A stretch of 64,000 nt of DNA from Microbacterium mitrae (GCF_008017445.1 NZ_VRSW01000001.1:1116001-1180000), one strand, 5' to 3'. Positions 8,318 through 16,246 are shown, numbered from the stretch's first letter. Numbers and translations are program-made. The notes: generated by a model from the sequence alone, not told the origin.

Positions 8318-8756
8318 ATGGCTGACAAGAAATCGAGCGACGTGCTCAGTGACTTCGAAAAGCAGGCTCTCAAAGAGCGCGCCGCCGAGCTCAAGCGTCA
8401 GGCCCGCAACGCCGGCAAGCGTGAAGCTGGTCTGAAGGATCTGCTTGAGAAGGTCGCGGAGATGCCACCGCCGGACCGCGTTCTCGCCGAGAAGATTCAC
8501 GAGATCGTGTCGGAGCATGCCCCCCGAACTCGACCCGAAGACGTGGTACTCGTTTCCGGCGTACGCCCGCGACGGCAAGGTCATGATCTTCTTCCAACCC
8601 GCCGCGAAGTTCGAGGCCCGCTACGCGACCCTCGGGTTTCAAGACAACACCAACCTCGATGACGGAACGTTCTGGGCCACCAGCTACGCCGTGACCGAAA
8701 TCACCCCAGAGGTCGAAGAGAAGCTCATCGCCCTCGTGAAAAAGGCCGTCAGCTAG
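8318..8756 (+). pseudogene. DUF1801-like (YdhG/iron-chaperone fold) gene interrupted by a +1 frameshift
   Basis: Two overlapping frames together form one conserved protein. The first frame runs MADKKSSDVLSDFEKQALK to KIHEIVSEHAP, then goes off into unrelated residues. The second frame continues with ELDPKTWYSFPAYARDGKV and FFQPAAKFEARYATLGFQD to the stop at 8756. Joining them needs removal of one C from the six-C run at 8520-8525. The rebuilt protein of about 145 residues matches the actinobacterial DUF1801-type family I remember. It is either a real inactivating indel, a slippage-prone tract, or a sequencing error. The gene lies 2 bp after the VOC gene, so it belongs to the same unit. Function of the family is not established. 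Confidence 0.75.
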
Positions 8757-9775
8757 CACTCGCCCTTCCGCGGCCGCACGGCGGAGGTGGTTCGTTCGGC
8801 GGCCGCGGAGCGTTCGGCCGTGGTGCTTCGTTCGGCCGTGGTGCTTCGTTCGGCGGCCGCGATGCCCGCGACGGCGAATCCGGAACCAGCGTGACTGTCC
8901 CGCACCCTGGTTCCGGCTTCTCGTGCTCCCGCACGTCGGGGTTCGGGGGCAGCCCTCATAACCCGCCCCAACCCGCGGAGCGTTCCCAAATGTCGGAGCC
9001 CCGGCGCCAGCAGCCGCCCCACCGGCACCCTCACCGGCGTGTCACCCCAAACTGTCCGACATTTGGGAAGCCCGCAGCCCCCATCGCCGGCTCCCGACAC
9101 CAATTACCCGGCACCGGCTCCAATTCGCACAACCCGCCTCGCCTTCGCCACGGCCACGGCCACGTGGTTCCGGAACCACGTGCACCGCACGTCGGAACAG
9201 CCGGGCGGCCGCAAATAAGTCGGTGCGCGGGCCGACGGCACTCGGCGAAGCGTTCCCAAATGTCGGAACCTCGCCACCAGCAGCCGCCCCACCGGCACCC
9301 TCACCGGCGTGTCACCCCAAACTGTCCGACATTTGGGAAGCCCGCAGCCCCCATCGCCGGCGCCGTGCGCCCGGGACCCGGCTCCAATTCGCTCAGCCCT
9401 CGGCTCGCTCGCCAGGGCCTCGTGGTTCCGGAACCACGAGCACCGCACGTCGGAACAGCCGGGCGGCCGCAAATATGTCGGTGCGCGGGCCGACGGCACC
9501 CGGGCGGACCGTTCCCAAATGTCGGAACCTCGGCATCAGATGCCGCCCCACTCGCGCCGCCACCGGCGTGTCGCTCCAAATGCTCCGACATTTGGGCAGC
9601 GCGCCGCCCCCACAGCCAGCGCCGTGCGCCCGGGACCCGGCTCCAATTCGCTCAGCCCTCGGCTCGCTCGCCAGGGCCTCGTGGTTCCGGAACCACGGGC
9701 ACGGAACGTCAGAAAGACCGGGCGGTTGCGTCCGCCCCCACCGGGGTGTCACGCCGGGTGAGAAATACCTGAGGG
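8757..9775. repeat. Repeat array A: three tandem units of about 260-270 bp with 87-bp inverted-end modules
   Basis: This 1-kb gap between convergent 3' ends (DUF1801-like gene and glpD) has no credible gene. Modules lie at 8983-9069, 9253-9339 and 9512-9598. Each is exactly 87 bp, begins TTCCCAAATGTCGGA, ends TCCGACATTTGGGAA (last copy GGGCA), and has CGGCGTGTC starting 20 nt before the right arm (9035, 9305, 9564). Between modules, each unit carries a palindrome of fused octamers (9161-9182, 9419-9440, 9680-9697), the block GCTCCAATTCGC, and GGGCGGCCGCAAAT. Units 1 and 2 are nearly identical in the module interior; unit 3 is more diverged. The first 200 bp (8757-8960) hold only short CG-rich direct repeats such as GTGGTGCTTCGTTCGGC. 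Confidence 0.85.
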
Positions 9776-11464
9776 TTACGACACTGAGACGAGGGCGGTC
9801 AGCCCGTGCACATCGGCGAGATAGTCGCGCGCAAATGCGAGCTGCGCCTCGCGCTCACCGTCGCTCCAGCCCAGCGCCTCGGCGACAACGTCGGCAACCT
9901 CAACAAGCACGTCATCGGTGGCGCGCCCCGCCATCGCGATCGAGGTGCGCCGCTGAATCATGTCAACCAGCCGCACCACCTGGTAGGTGCGCGCGAGCCA
10001 CGCCAGCTCTTCGCGCGAATACTTGTCGGTCGAGGTCAGCATCGTCTCGGGCGCCGTCACGGTCGCAATAAACGCCGCGGCCGTGGTTCCGTAGCGACGC
10101 AACAGCCGGTCGGCGCGCGCTTCGCCCACAACGGAACCATGCTGCCGCGCCCACTGCGCCTTGCCCTCGTCGTCACGCGGAAAATCGCGTGCGCCACCGA
10201 TGGGCATGCGGGTGGTCGTGACGACGCGCTCCTTGCCCTGCAGCGCCAGCGCATCGCGCGAAACGTGCTCGGCAAGCGCGCGGAAGGTCGTCAGCTTGCC
10301 GCCGACAACACTGAGCAGGGGCACGGAACCAAGGGCTGATTCGACGACGCGATAGTCGCGAGAGACGAAGCCGGGCTCCAGATCGCCGTGACGGGGCAAC
10401 GGACGAATGCCGCTGAAGCGGTACACAATTTGCGAGCGATCAACCGCGATGGTGGGAAACACCTTGGCAACGAGTCCGATGAAGTAGTCAACCTCGGCCT
10501 CGGTGCAGCGCATGACCTCGCGCGGGTCGGCGTCGAGATCGGTGGTGCCCACCATCACCCGATCACGGAACGGATAGATCAACACGATGCGGCCATCGCT
10601 GTTCTCGAAGAAAATCTCGCTCTTGCCGGTGGCCTTAAGCAACTCGGGATTGTCGAGAATGATGTGCGAGCCCTTCGTGCCGCCCATGTAGGCGGTCGGG
10701 GTGCCGAGTGCATCGTTGGTGAGGTCGGTCCACGAGCCAGACACGTTGATCACTGTCTTCGCGGCGATGTCAAACGTGTCGCCGGTCACCTCGTCGCGCA
10801 CCGTGACGGAACCATCGGCAAAGCCGACGGCCGCGAGGTAGTTGCTCGCGCGCCCGCCGTGGTCGATGCCGTCCGAGAGCGCATCGATCACCAGCCGCTC
10901 GGGGTCGTGCACCGAGGCGTCGTAATAGGTCGCCGTGTACTTAATGTTCGGCGGAAAATCGGGGCGCGCGGCGAGCGACTTCTTACGACCGTGAAACACG
11001 TGACGGGGCACGGAACCACCATCGCGCGAGAAAAAGTCGTAAATGATCAGGCCCACCTTGATGAGAAACGCGCCGCGCTCCTTCGGCTTGCCTGCCTTGT
11101 GGGTGAGCAACCGCAGTGGTGCCGAAAACAGGCCGGAGAAGGTGGAGAAAATCGGAATGACCGTCGGCAGCGGCTTGACCACGTGCGCGGCGATCTTCAA
11201 CAGCCCGTTGCGCTCAACGACCGACTCTTTCACCAGGCGCAGCTCGCCGTTTTCGAGGTAGCGAACGCCGCCGTGAATCATGTGGCTCGACGCGCTCGAC
11301 GCCCCCGACGCGTAATCGGCACGCTCAACAAGCACGACGTCGGCACCCTGCAGCACGAGATCGCGGAAGATACCGACGCCGTTGATACCACCGCCGATCA
11401 CAACGTAGTCAGCCGTGGGGCGGGTGCGGAGCGCCTCGACGCTGGCGCGTGAAGTGGTGGCCAT
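9776..11464 (-). CDS. glpD: Glycerol-3-phosphate dehydrogenase (quinone-linked)
   Basis: FAD enzyme oxidising sn-glycerol-3-phosphate to dihydroxyacetone phosphate and passing electrons to the quinone pool at the membrane; here the quinone would be menaquinone, whose genes surround it. At 562 residues it has the GlpD length. YVVIGGGINGVGIFRDLV (residues 20-37) is the FAD motif, and SSHMIHGGVRYLENGELRLV is the family's GGxRYLE block. SGIRPLPRHGDLEPGFVSRDY and GGKLTTFRALAEH follow in order. The ATG has TAGGCT 6 nt upstream, a leaderless layout. Several CGGAACCA octamers lie in the gene in different codon frames. Confidence 0.95.
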   Translation of the reverse strand: MATTSRASVEALRTRPTADYVVIGGGINGVGIFRDLVLQGADVVLVERADYASGASSASSHMIHGGVRYLENGELRLVKESVVERNGLLKIAAHVVKPLPTVIPIFSTFSGLFSAPLRLLTHKAGKPKERGAFLIKVGLIIYDFFSRDGGSVPRHVFHGRKKSLAARPDFPPNIKYTATYYDASVHDPERLVIDALSDGIDHGGRASNYLAAVGFADGSVTVRDEVTGDTFDIAAKTVINVSGSWTDLTNDALGTPTAYMGGTKGSHIILDNPELLKATGKSEIFFENSDGRIVLIYPFRDRVMVGTTDLDADPREVMRCTEAEVDYFIGLVAKVFPTIAVDRSQIVYRFSGIRPLPRHGDLEPGFVSRDYRVVESALGSVPLLSVVGGKLTTFRALAEHVSRDALALQGKERVVTTTRMPIGGARDFPRDDEGKAQWARQHGSVVGEARADRLLRRYGTTAAAFIATVTAPETMLTSTDKYSREELAWLARTYQVVRLVDMIQRRTSIAMAGRATDDVLVEVADVVAEALGWSDGEREAQLAFARDYLADVHGLTALVSVS

Positions 11465-11470
11465 ACCTCA

Positions 11471-11476
11471 AGCCTA
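11471..11476 (-). promoter_or_regulatory. Putative leaderless -10 box (TAGGCT) of glpD
   Basis: TAGGCT on the minus strand ends 6 nt before the ATG at 11464, in the 24-bp gap downstream of the PPK2 gene, so glpD probably has its own promoter. Confidence 0.5.
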
Positions 11477-11488
11477 CGTGGCCGCAGA

Positions 11489-12361
11489 TCAGGTGGCGGC
11501 GAGACGCTGCTTTTCTTCAGCAACATCAAATTGTGCAACGGGCCACTGCGGGTTGATGCCTTCCAAGACGTTCAAAAGCAGCTCCTGAACAGCCAATCGT
11601 GCGAACCATTTGCGATCAGCCGGAACCACGTACCAGGGCGCAATGTCGGTAGCGGTGCGCTCGAAAACGGTTTGGTAGGCATCCTGATACTCGGGCCACA
11701 GCTGACGTTCATCAACATCTCCCGGGTTGTACTTCCAGTGTTTGTCGGTGCGATCCAGTCGCTCCATCAGCCGTTCACGCTGTTCTTCGTATGAGATGTG
11801 CAGCATCACCTTCAGAATGCGGGTGCCGTGCTGCGCGATGCGTCGTTCAAAATCGTTGATGGCCGAAAAGCGACGCTCAATTTCGTCGGGAGTCGCGAGG
11901 GCGCGAACCTTGCCAACCAAGACGTCTTCATAGTGGGAGCGATCAAACACGCCGATCATGCCGGCGCCCGGCAGGCGGCGCTCGATGCGCCACAGAAAGT
12001 CGTGCTCTAATTCCAGCGGTGTTGGCTTCTTGAACGAGGTGATCAGTACGCCCTGCGGGTCAACTCCGCCGACGACGTGCCGAACAATGCCACCCTTGCC
12101 CGCGGAGTCCATTGCCTGCAGCACGAGCAAGACCGAGTCGCGCGAATCACCGCCACGGCTCGCGGCGAACAGTCGCTCTTGCAGATGGCTGAGCTCGACC
12201 AATCCCGACTTCAGCGCAACCTCACCCGTCTCCTTGTCGCCGTCGAATCCGGTCGTTGCCCGCGGGTCAACGTCGGCCAGACGAAACCCGTCGGTAACGC
12301 GTAGGCACGTGGCGGGTTCGGCTGTCCAAGAAGGTTGTGTCGTCCTCGTCATGGCGCCCAT
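11489..12361 (-). CDS. PPK2-family polyphosphate:nucleotide phosphotransferase
   Basis: A 290-residue PPK2 enzyme that transfers phosphate between polyphosphate and nucleoside phosphates. LLVLQAMDSAGKGGIVRHVV carries the Walker-A-like GxxxxGKG loop. GVFDRSHYEDVLVGKVRAL holds the Walker-B-like DRS motif, and RTDKHWKYNPGDVDERQLW is typical of the lid region. Whether it favours AMP, ADP or NDP cannot be decided here. It sits between menD and glpD, all on the minus strand. Two starts are possible: ATG 12361 or ATG 12352 (MTRTTQ); the second has a -10-like CAGAAT just upstream. Confidence 0.88.
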   Translation of the reverse strand: MGAMTRTTQPSWTAEPATCLRVTDGFRLADVDPRATTGFDGDKETGEVALKSGLVELSHLQERLFAASRGGDSRDSVLLVLQAMDSAGKGGIVRHVVGGVDPQGVLITSFKKPTPLELEHDFLWRIERRLPGAGMIGVFDRSHYEDVLVGKVRALATPDEIERRFSAINDFERRIAQHGTRILKVMLHISYEEQRERLMERLDRTDKHWKYNPGDVDERQLWPEYQDAYQTVFERTATDIAPWYVVPADRKWFARLAVQELLLNVLEGINPQWPVAQFDVAEEKQRLAAT

Positions 12362-12385
12362 TCTGGCATCGACGAGCTCCCATGC

Positions 12386-14239
12386 CTAGGCTCGGGGCAG
12401 AACCACTTCGATGATCTGACGGTTGGTGGTGTGGGTGGTCAGTGCCTGGTCGATCTCCGACCGGGTTGCCACCCGCTGGTAACCCCAGCCGTACGCTGCG
12501 GCCAGATGCTCCAGGCTGACATGCTGCGGGGTGTACTGCACGCGGGTCATGTCGTCCGCGCTCGCAACCGAGGCGACCTCAAGGCCGTCAAAGATGGTTC
12601 CGCCGCCGTCATTACCGACGATCAATTGAATGCGCGGTTGCGCCTCATCAGCCGGCATCAGCAGCGCGCCGACGTCGTGCAAAAACGTCAGGTCGCCAAG
12701 CAATACCCGCGTGATGCCGCGCGCACCCTCCGCTTGGCTGGCGATCGCGATGCCGAGTGCGGTCGCGATGGTTCCGTCGATTCCGGCGAGCCCTCGATTG
12801 GCGTGCACCGGAACCTTTTTGCCGCCAAGCACAGCATCAGCCACTCGCACGAGTCGTGACGAGCCGAACACGAGGCGGTCGTGGGGCCATGTCGCCCGCC
12901 ACACCGCGTCGGCGATGAGCTCACGGGTGAGCGGCTCGCGCACGGCGGCGAGTTCGGCATCGAGTGCCTGGCGTCGGGCGCTGCCGCTGAGGGAGGAGAG
13001 CCCGTCAACGTCGGGGGCGGGCGTCGACAGGTCAACGATCTGCTCGCGCGAGGTCGTCATGACCGCGCCAAGCCAGTCGCGGTCGGCATCCCCCGCGGCA
13101 ACGCGGACGGCATCGGCGTGACGCGTGCGGCCGTTGAGATTGAGGGGCACGCCGCCGCTGCGCACGGCAATCACCTCGACGTTCGGATCGCTCAGCAGGC
13201 GCGAAACTTCACGCGACAGGGTCGGGTGCCCAAACACCACCGCCCGCTCGATGCGCCCACCCAGCTCGGGGTCGCGCAGCACCGCGCGGTAGCCGTGCAC
13301 CAGCAAGCGCCCGAATCGAGCGCCGCTGACGACCTCCGCAATAAGCGGCCACGAACCCGCGTGAGAAATCTCCTCAGCCTCGGCCCCCGCCCCGGCACCG
13401 GCGATGACGACGGTTCGCGGCCCGCGTGCCAGCTCCATCAGATGGCGCGGCGCGCGCTCGGCGGGCGCAACGTCGGCACTCACGCGCGCCTCACGCACCC
13501 ACGCGGGTGGCTCGCCAGACAGCGGGTCACGGTACGGCAGGTTGAGGTGCACGGGGCCGGGCGTCGGCAGCTGGGTGGCCGGGCTTTGCGGCGCGGAACC
13601 AGCGGGCGCCTGTGGCGCATCGCCTGCGGCATCAGCACTCGTGGTTCCGTCACCCGCGGAACCCGTGGTTCCGTCACCCGCGATACCCGTGGTTGCGTCG
13701 GCGGCAGCTTCTTGCGTGGTCGTGCCGGTCGCTGCGGCGAAGGCGGCACGGGCGAGTGCGCGCACCGCTGCGGAACCAGCACCATCGTTGTCGAGATCGG
13801 TGGGGGTGGGCGCATCCCACTCGCCGCGCACAAATCCGGCAAACGCGCCGGGTTGCACGGTCGCCTGGTTGGCACCGATTCCGCGTAGCTCATCGGGGCG
13901 ATCGGCGGTGAGCAAAAGCAACCCAACAGCGCTGTGATGCGCCTCCCACACCGCGGGGGCAAGGTTGGCAACGCCGGTGCCACTGGTAACAACGACGGCT
14001 GCCGGCACTCCGGTTTCTCGCGCAAGGCCCAGGGCCGTGAATCCGGCAACGCGCTCGTCGATGCGCACATGCAAGCGGATGCGGTCTGCGCGCGCTTCGG
14101 TCGCGGCGGCGAGAGCGAGCGCCTGCGAGCGTGAACCCGGGCACACCACGATGTCACGCACACCGAGTGCGATGAGTTCGTCAAGCAGGGCGTGAGCGGC
14201 GTCGGTTGCCGCCGACGCCAGGCGACGCGAGTCAGACAC
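12386..14239 (-). CDS. menD: SEPHCHC synthase (MenD) with a low-complexity insertion
   Basis: Thiamine-diphosphate enzyme joining 2-oxoglutarate and isochorismate to give 2-succinyl-5-enolpyruvyl-6-hydroxy-3-cyclohexene-1-carboxylate. The N-terminal block DIVVCPGSRSQALALA and the C-terminal GNDGGGTIFDGLE (ThDP/Mg site) are diagnostic. I place the start at GTG 14239 (VSDSRRLASA), 1 bp after the TAA of the upstream gene, because the longer frame adds arginine-rich sequence that is the shadow of that gene. The product of 617 residues is about 60 longer than usual. The excess is a Thr/Gly/Ala/Asp-rich stretch at about residues 168-222 (13570-13735), with repeats such as TTGIAGDGTTGSAGDGTT, and its DNA is packed with TGGTTCCG octamers. 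Confidence 0.93.
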   Translation of the reverse strand: MSDSRRLASAATDAAHALLDELIALGVRDIVVCPGSRSQALALAAATEARADRIRLHVRIDERVAGFTALGLARETGVPAAVVVTSGTGVANLAPAVWEAHHSAVGLLLLTADRPDELRGIGANQATVQPGAFAGFVRGEWDAPTPTDLDNDGAGSAAVRALARAAFAAATGTTTQEAAADATTGIAGDGTTGSAGDGTTSADAAGDAPQAPAGSAPQSPATQLPTPGPVHLNLPYRDPLSGEPPAWVREARVSADVAPAERAPRHLMELARGPRTVVIAGAGAGAEAEEISHAGSWPLIAEVVSGARFGRLLVHGYRAVLRDPELGGRIERAVVFGHPTLSREVSRLLSDPNVEVIAVRSGGVPLNLNGRTRHADAVRVAAGDADRDWLGAVMTTSREQIVDLSTPAPDVDGLSSLSGSARRQALDAELAAVREPLTRELIADAVWRATWPHDRLVFGSSRLVRVADAVLGGKKVPVHANRGLAGIDGTIATALGIAIASQAEGARGITRVLLGDLTFLHDVGALLMPADEAQPRIQLIVGNDGGGTIFDGLEVASVASADDMTRVQYTPQHVSLEHLAAAYGWGYQRVATRSEIDQALTTHTTNRQIIEVVLPRA

Positions 14240-14240
14240 T

Positions 14241-14660
14241 TTAGCTAGTGGCGCCGGTGGAGCCGCGCGGAGCCGAGTCGTCACCGTCAACCGGGAGATC
14301 GGGATCGGCCTGAGGCTTGGTGTCGGGCTTCGGGGTTGGCGCCTCGGTGTCTTCTGCGTCGAGACGAGCAAGCTCCTCTTCGATGCGACGGATGCGCTCG
14401 TTCTGGTCGTAGGTCGCACCGAGGGTCGACAAGAACTCCGGGTTGTCGTCGGGCGCCACCGGCGCGCGGCCCGCATGTTTCGAGGTGCGACCCACGGCAA
14501 ACCACAGCGCACCGCCGATGACCGGCAGCAGAACGACAATCGCCATCCACGCCTTCTTGCCCACGCCACGGTGACGGTTCTCCGGCTGGACCGCGCAATC
14601 GACGATGCTGATCACCCAGAAGATGACCGCGATCACGATACCGATCAGGAGAAACCTCAT
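14241..14660 (-). CDS. Small membrane protein with PLDc_N-type domain
   Basis: A 139-residue protein with two N-terminal transmembrane segments (about residues 3-22 and 37-57: LIGIVIAVIFWVISIVDC and AWMAIVVLLPVIGGALWFAV). The pattern matches the phospholipase-D N-terminal (PLDc_N) family of small membrane proteins. A charged cytoplasmic tail follows (NERIRRIEEELARLDAED, probably helical), then a Pro/Asp-rich end. It lies 1 bp upstream of menD, so the two are probably co-transcribed and translationally coupled. Its role is unknown. The ATG has TAGGAT 6 nt upstream, another leaderless layout. Confidence 0.8.
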   Translation of the reverse strand: MRFLLIGIVIAVIFWVISIVDCAVQPENRHRGVGKKAWMAIVVLLPVIGGALWFAVGRTSKHAGRAPVAPDDNPEFLSTLGATYDQNERIRRIEEELARLDAEDTEAPTPKPDTKPQADPDLPVDGDDSAPRGSTGATS

Positions 14661-14666
14661 GGCACC

Positions 14667-14672
14667 ATCCTA
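14667..14672 (-). promoter_or_regulatory. Putative leaderless -10 box (TAGGAT) of the PLDc_N gene-menD unit
   Basis: TAGGAT on the minus strand ends 6 nt before the ATG at 14660. It would drive the PLDc_N gene and menD together. Confidence 0.5.
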
Positions 14673-14729
14673 GGCGCATACCCTGGTAGGTCGCCCCGGT
14701 CACTCACAGCGCGCCAACAGCCACGAAAG

Positions 14730-14735
14730 TAGACT
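14730..14735 (+). promoter_or_regulatory. Putative leaderless -10 box (TAGACT) of the DUF4229 gene
   Basis: TAGACT ends 6 nt before the GTG at 14742. With the divergent box at 14667 it makes an 82-bp divergent promoter region. Confidence 0.5.
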
Positions 14736-14741
14736 GGTGAT

Positions 14742-15026
14742 GTGAAGCTGCTCGTGTACTCCCTGCTCCGTCTCGCCGCGTTTGTGGTTCCGTTTGTGAT
14801 CATGTGGCAATTTGCGGTGTTCCGGGAGCTGTGGTGGCTCACCGCGATCTTCGCGACCCTGATCGGCCTGGCGCTGTCAATTCTGTTCTTGCGTAAGCCG
14901 CTCGCCGAGGCTTCGGCCCAACTCGGCGCCCGCCGCAAGCACGCGGTCGTGCGCGACGAAGACATTGAAGACGAGGCCGTCGAGGCATCAAACGCATCGA
15001 CCGCTGACGCCCAGCCCAAGCCCTAA
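14742..15026 (+). CDS. DUF4229-type small membrane protein
   Basis: A 94-residue protein with two closely spaced transmembrane segments (LLRLAAFVVPFVIMWQFAVF and LTAIFATLIGLALSILFL), then a basic RRKH stretch and an acidic Ala-rich tail (DEDIEDEAVEASNAS). This fits the actinobacterial DUF4229 family, usually found near menaquinone genes as here, beside menA and menD. The neighbour relation suggests a membrane role linked to menaquinone synthesis, but nothing in the sequence shows an activity. It starts with GTG behind a leaderless promoter and runs toward menA; a duplicated 35-bp sequence fills the gap after its stop. Confidence 0.75.
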   Translation: MKLLVYSLLRLAAFVVPFVIMWQFAVFRELWWLTAIFATLIGLALSILFLRKPLAEASAQLGARRKHAVVRDEDIEDEAVEASNASTADAQPKP

Positions 15027-15109
15027 CGCCCAGCGCTAGCCGCAAGGCCCGGCTGGCCTCAAGGCCCAGCGCAAGCCCTAACGCCCAGCGCTAGCCGCAA
15101 GGCCCAGCT
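15020..15109. repeat. Two direct 35-bp repeats, 55-bp period, between DUF4229 and menA
   Basis: The sequence starting GCCCTAACGCCCAGCGCTAG occurs at 15020-15054 and again at 15075-15109 with one base difference. A partial copy (AAGGCCCAGCGCAAGCCC) lies between. The first copy overlaps the last codons and stop of the DUF4229 gene, so the repeat probably arose by duplication of that gene's 3' end. No hairpin with a T-run is seen. Confidence 0.8.
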
Positions 15110-15114
15110 AGCCG

Positions 15115-16110
15115 CTAGCCGACGACGGCGATCGGGCCACCGAAGAAGGCCCATGCGATGAAGATCGCCCAAATAAGCGCGGTCAGTGACGTCAGCGCGA
15201 GGCACGTGACCAGTTCACGCGGGGTGCGGTACGTCCACATGATGAGCAGTGCCGGCAGCGCCGACAGCAGCGCCATGAGCGAGAGCCACGCGACCGGATA
15301 GAACACCGCAAACCAGACGCTCAGACCAAACGGCAGCAGCAAGAACAGCGTGAACAGAATCTGCGTCGGCAGTTTGCCGATCAGCACGGTGAGGGTGCGC
15401 TTGCCCGCCTCACGATCCTGATCGATGTCGCGCAGGTTGTTGGCGAGCAGCACCGCGCACGCCAAGAAGCCGATGGCGATTGCTGAGAACCACGCCTCCT
15501 GCGGCAGGTATTGCACTTGCGCCCACGTGGTTCCGAGCGTCGCGACCAGCCCGAAGAAGATGAAGACGAACACTTCGCCCAACGCGTTGTAGCCGTAGGG
15601 GCGCTTGCCGCCGGTGTAGAACCAGGCCGCAATGATGGCGACCGCGCCGATGGCAAGGAACCACCACTGCTGCGTGCGAATCGTGATCGCGAGGCCCGCG
15701 ATGGCGGCGAGCGCAAAGAACACCAGCGCGACCGTCAGCACGCTCTTCGCCGTCGCCTTGCCAGAGCCGACGAGGCGGCCGGGCCCAACCCGAAACCGAT
15801 CCGTGCCGCGGATGCCGTCGCTGTAATCGTTGGCGTAGTTGACACCGATCTGCAAAAACACCGCGACCGCGAGGCACGCCAGCGCGATAACCCAGTGAAA
15901 TTCGCGGCTCACCAGCATGGCCGCACCGCTACCTGCAACGACCGGCGCGATGCTCAGCGGCAGGGTACGAAGCCGAGCACCCGCGATCCAGTCGCGCGGC
16001 GTTGCACGACGCTGCTCCAGGTGTGCGGTGTGCGCCCGCATTACGCCGCGCTTGGCGGGGTTTCCGGAAACTCCGGAGCGCGGCTTACGGGTCTTCTTCT
16101 GGGTGCTCAC
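15115..16110 (-). CDS. menA: 1,4-dihydroxy-2-naphthoate polyprenyltransferase
   Basis: Integral membrane UbiA-family enzyme attaching the polyprenyl chain to DHNA, giving demethylmenaquinone. QIGVNYANDYSDGIRGTD is the first Asp-rich motif and NNLRDIDQDREAGKRT the second. Eight or nine hydrophobic segments follow the family plan. I chose GTG 16110 (VSTQKKTRKPRS), which has AGGAT at a suitable distance. The open frame reaches 16176 but that would cover the parS-like site and a strong hairpin, and its extra residues look unlike the family. A Met at MRAHTAHLEQRR is another option. The product is about 331 residues; usual length is 290-310. Confidence 0.93.
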   Translation of the reverse strand: MSTQKKTRKPRSGVSGNPAKRGVMRAHTAHLEQRRATPRDWIAGARLRTLPLSIAPVVAGSGAAMLVSREFHWVIALACLAVAVFLQIGVNYANDYSDGIRGTDRFRVGPGRLVGSGKATAKSVLTVALVFFALAAIAGLAITIRTQQWWFLAIGAVAIIAAWFYTGGKRPYGYNALGEVFVFIFFGLVATLGTTWAQVQYLPQEAWFSAIAIGFLACAVLLANNLRDIDQDREAGKRTLTVLIGKLPTQILFTLFLLLPFGLSVWFAVFYPVAWLSLMALLSALPALLIMWTYRTPRELVTCLALTSLTALIWAIFIAWAFFGGPIAVVG

Positions 16111-16138
16111 AATCGATGATCCTACGGCGCTTGTGGCG

Positions 16139-16154
16139 TGTTTCCCGTGAAACA
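16139..16154. other. parS-like centromere site (ParB-binding), one mismatch
   Basis: TGTTTCCCGTGAAACA differs at one base from the widely conserved bacterial parS consensus TGTTTCACGTGAAACA. It lies in the gap upstream of menA, outside coding sequence with the chosen menA start. parS sites usually cluster near the replication origin, so this would place the window in the origin-proximal part of the chromosome. No parA or parB gene is present to confirm it. Confidence 0.6.
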
Positions 16155-16159
16155 CACTT

Positions 16160-16202
16160 TGGTCGGCGAGACACACGCTCCCGGGGTGTGTCTCGCCGAC
16201 CA
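16160..16202. terminator. Perfect 17-bp stem hairpin between ABC permease gene and menA
   Basis: TGGTCGGCGAGACACAC (16160-16176) pairs exactly with 16186-16202 around a 9-nt loop. It lies 45 bp downstream of the permease stop and upstream of menA, so it could end the ABC operon transcript. A third partial copy of the arm (TGTGTCTCGCC, 16206-16216) follows. No U-tract is seen, so it may instead be a protein-binding site near the parS-like sequence. Confidence 0.55.
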
Positions 16203-16246
16203 GAATGTGTCTCGCCCTGGTGATGGTGAAAGGGTGAAGGGGTGGG

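Noticed and set aside
8757..9775. CRISPR array
   Set aside because: The repeated units are 260-270 bp, the parts between repeats are themselves similar, no short exact repeat with unique 30-40 bp spacers exists, and no cas gene is near.
8891..10071. Several long open frames over array A (for example 8891-9772 and 9223-10071)
   Set aside because: They are Pro/Arg/His-rich translations of GC-rich repeats, overlap each other on both strands, lack ribosome sites and run into glpD.
10388..11452. 354-residue plus-strand frame
   Set aside because: Antisense to glpD, composition typical of shadow frames.
14240..14569. Longer N-terminus for MenD
   Set aside because: The extra 110 residues are the out-of-frame translation of the PLDc_N gene; the GTG 1 bp after that gene's stop gives a normal MenD start.
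16111..16176. Longer N-terminus for MenA starting at 16176
   Set aside because: It would read through the parS-like site and half of a perfect hairpin; GTG 16110 has a ribosome site.
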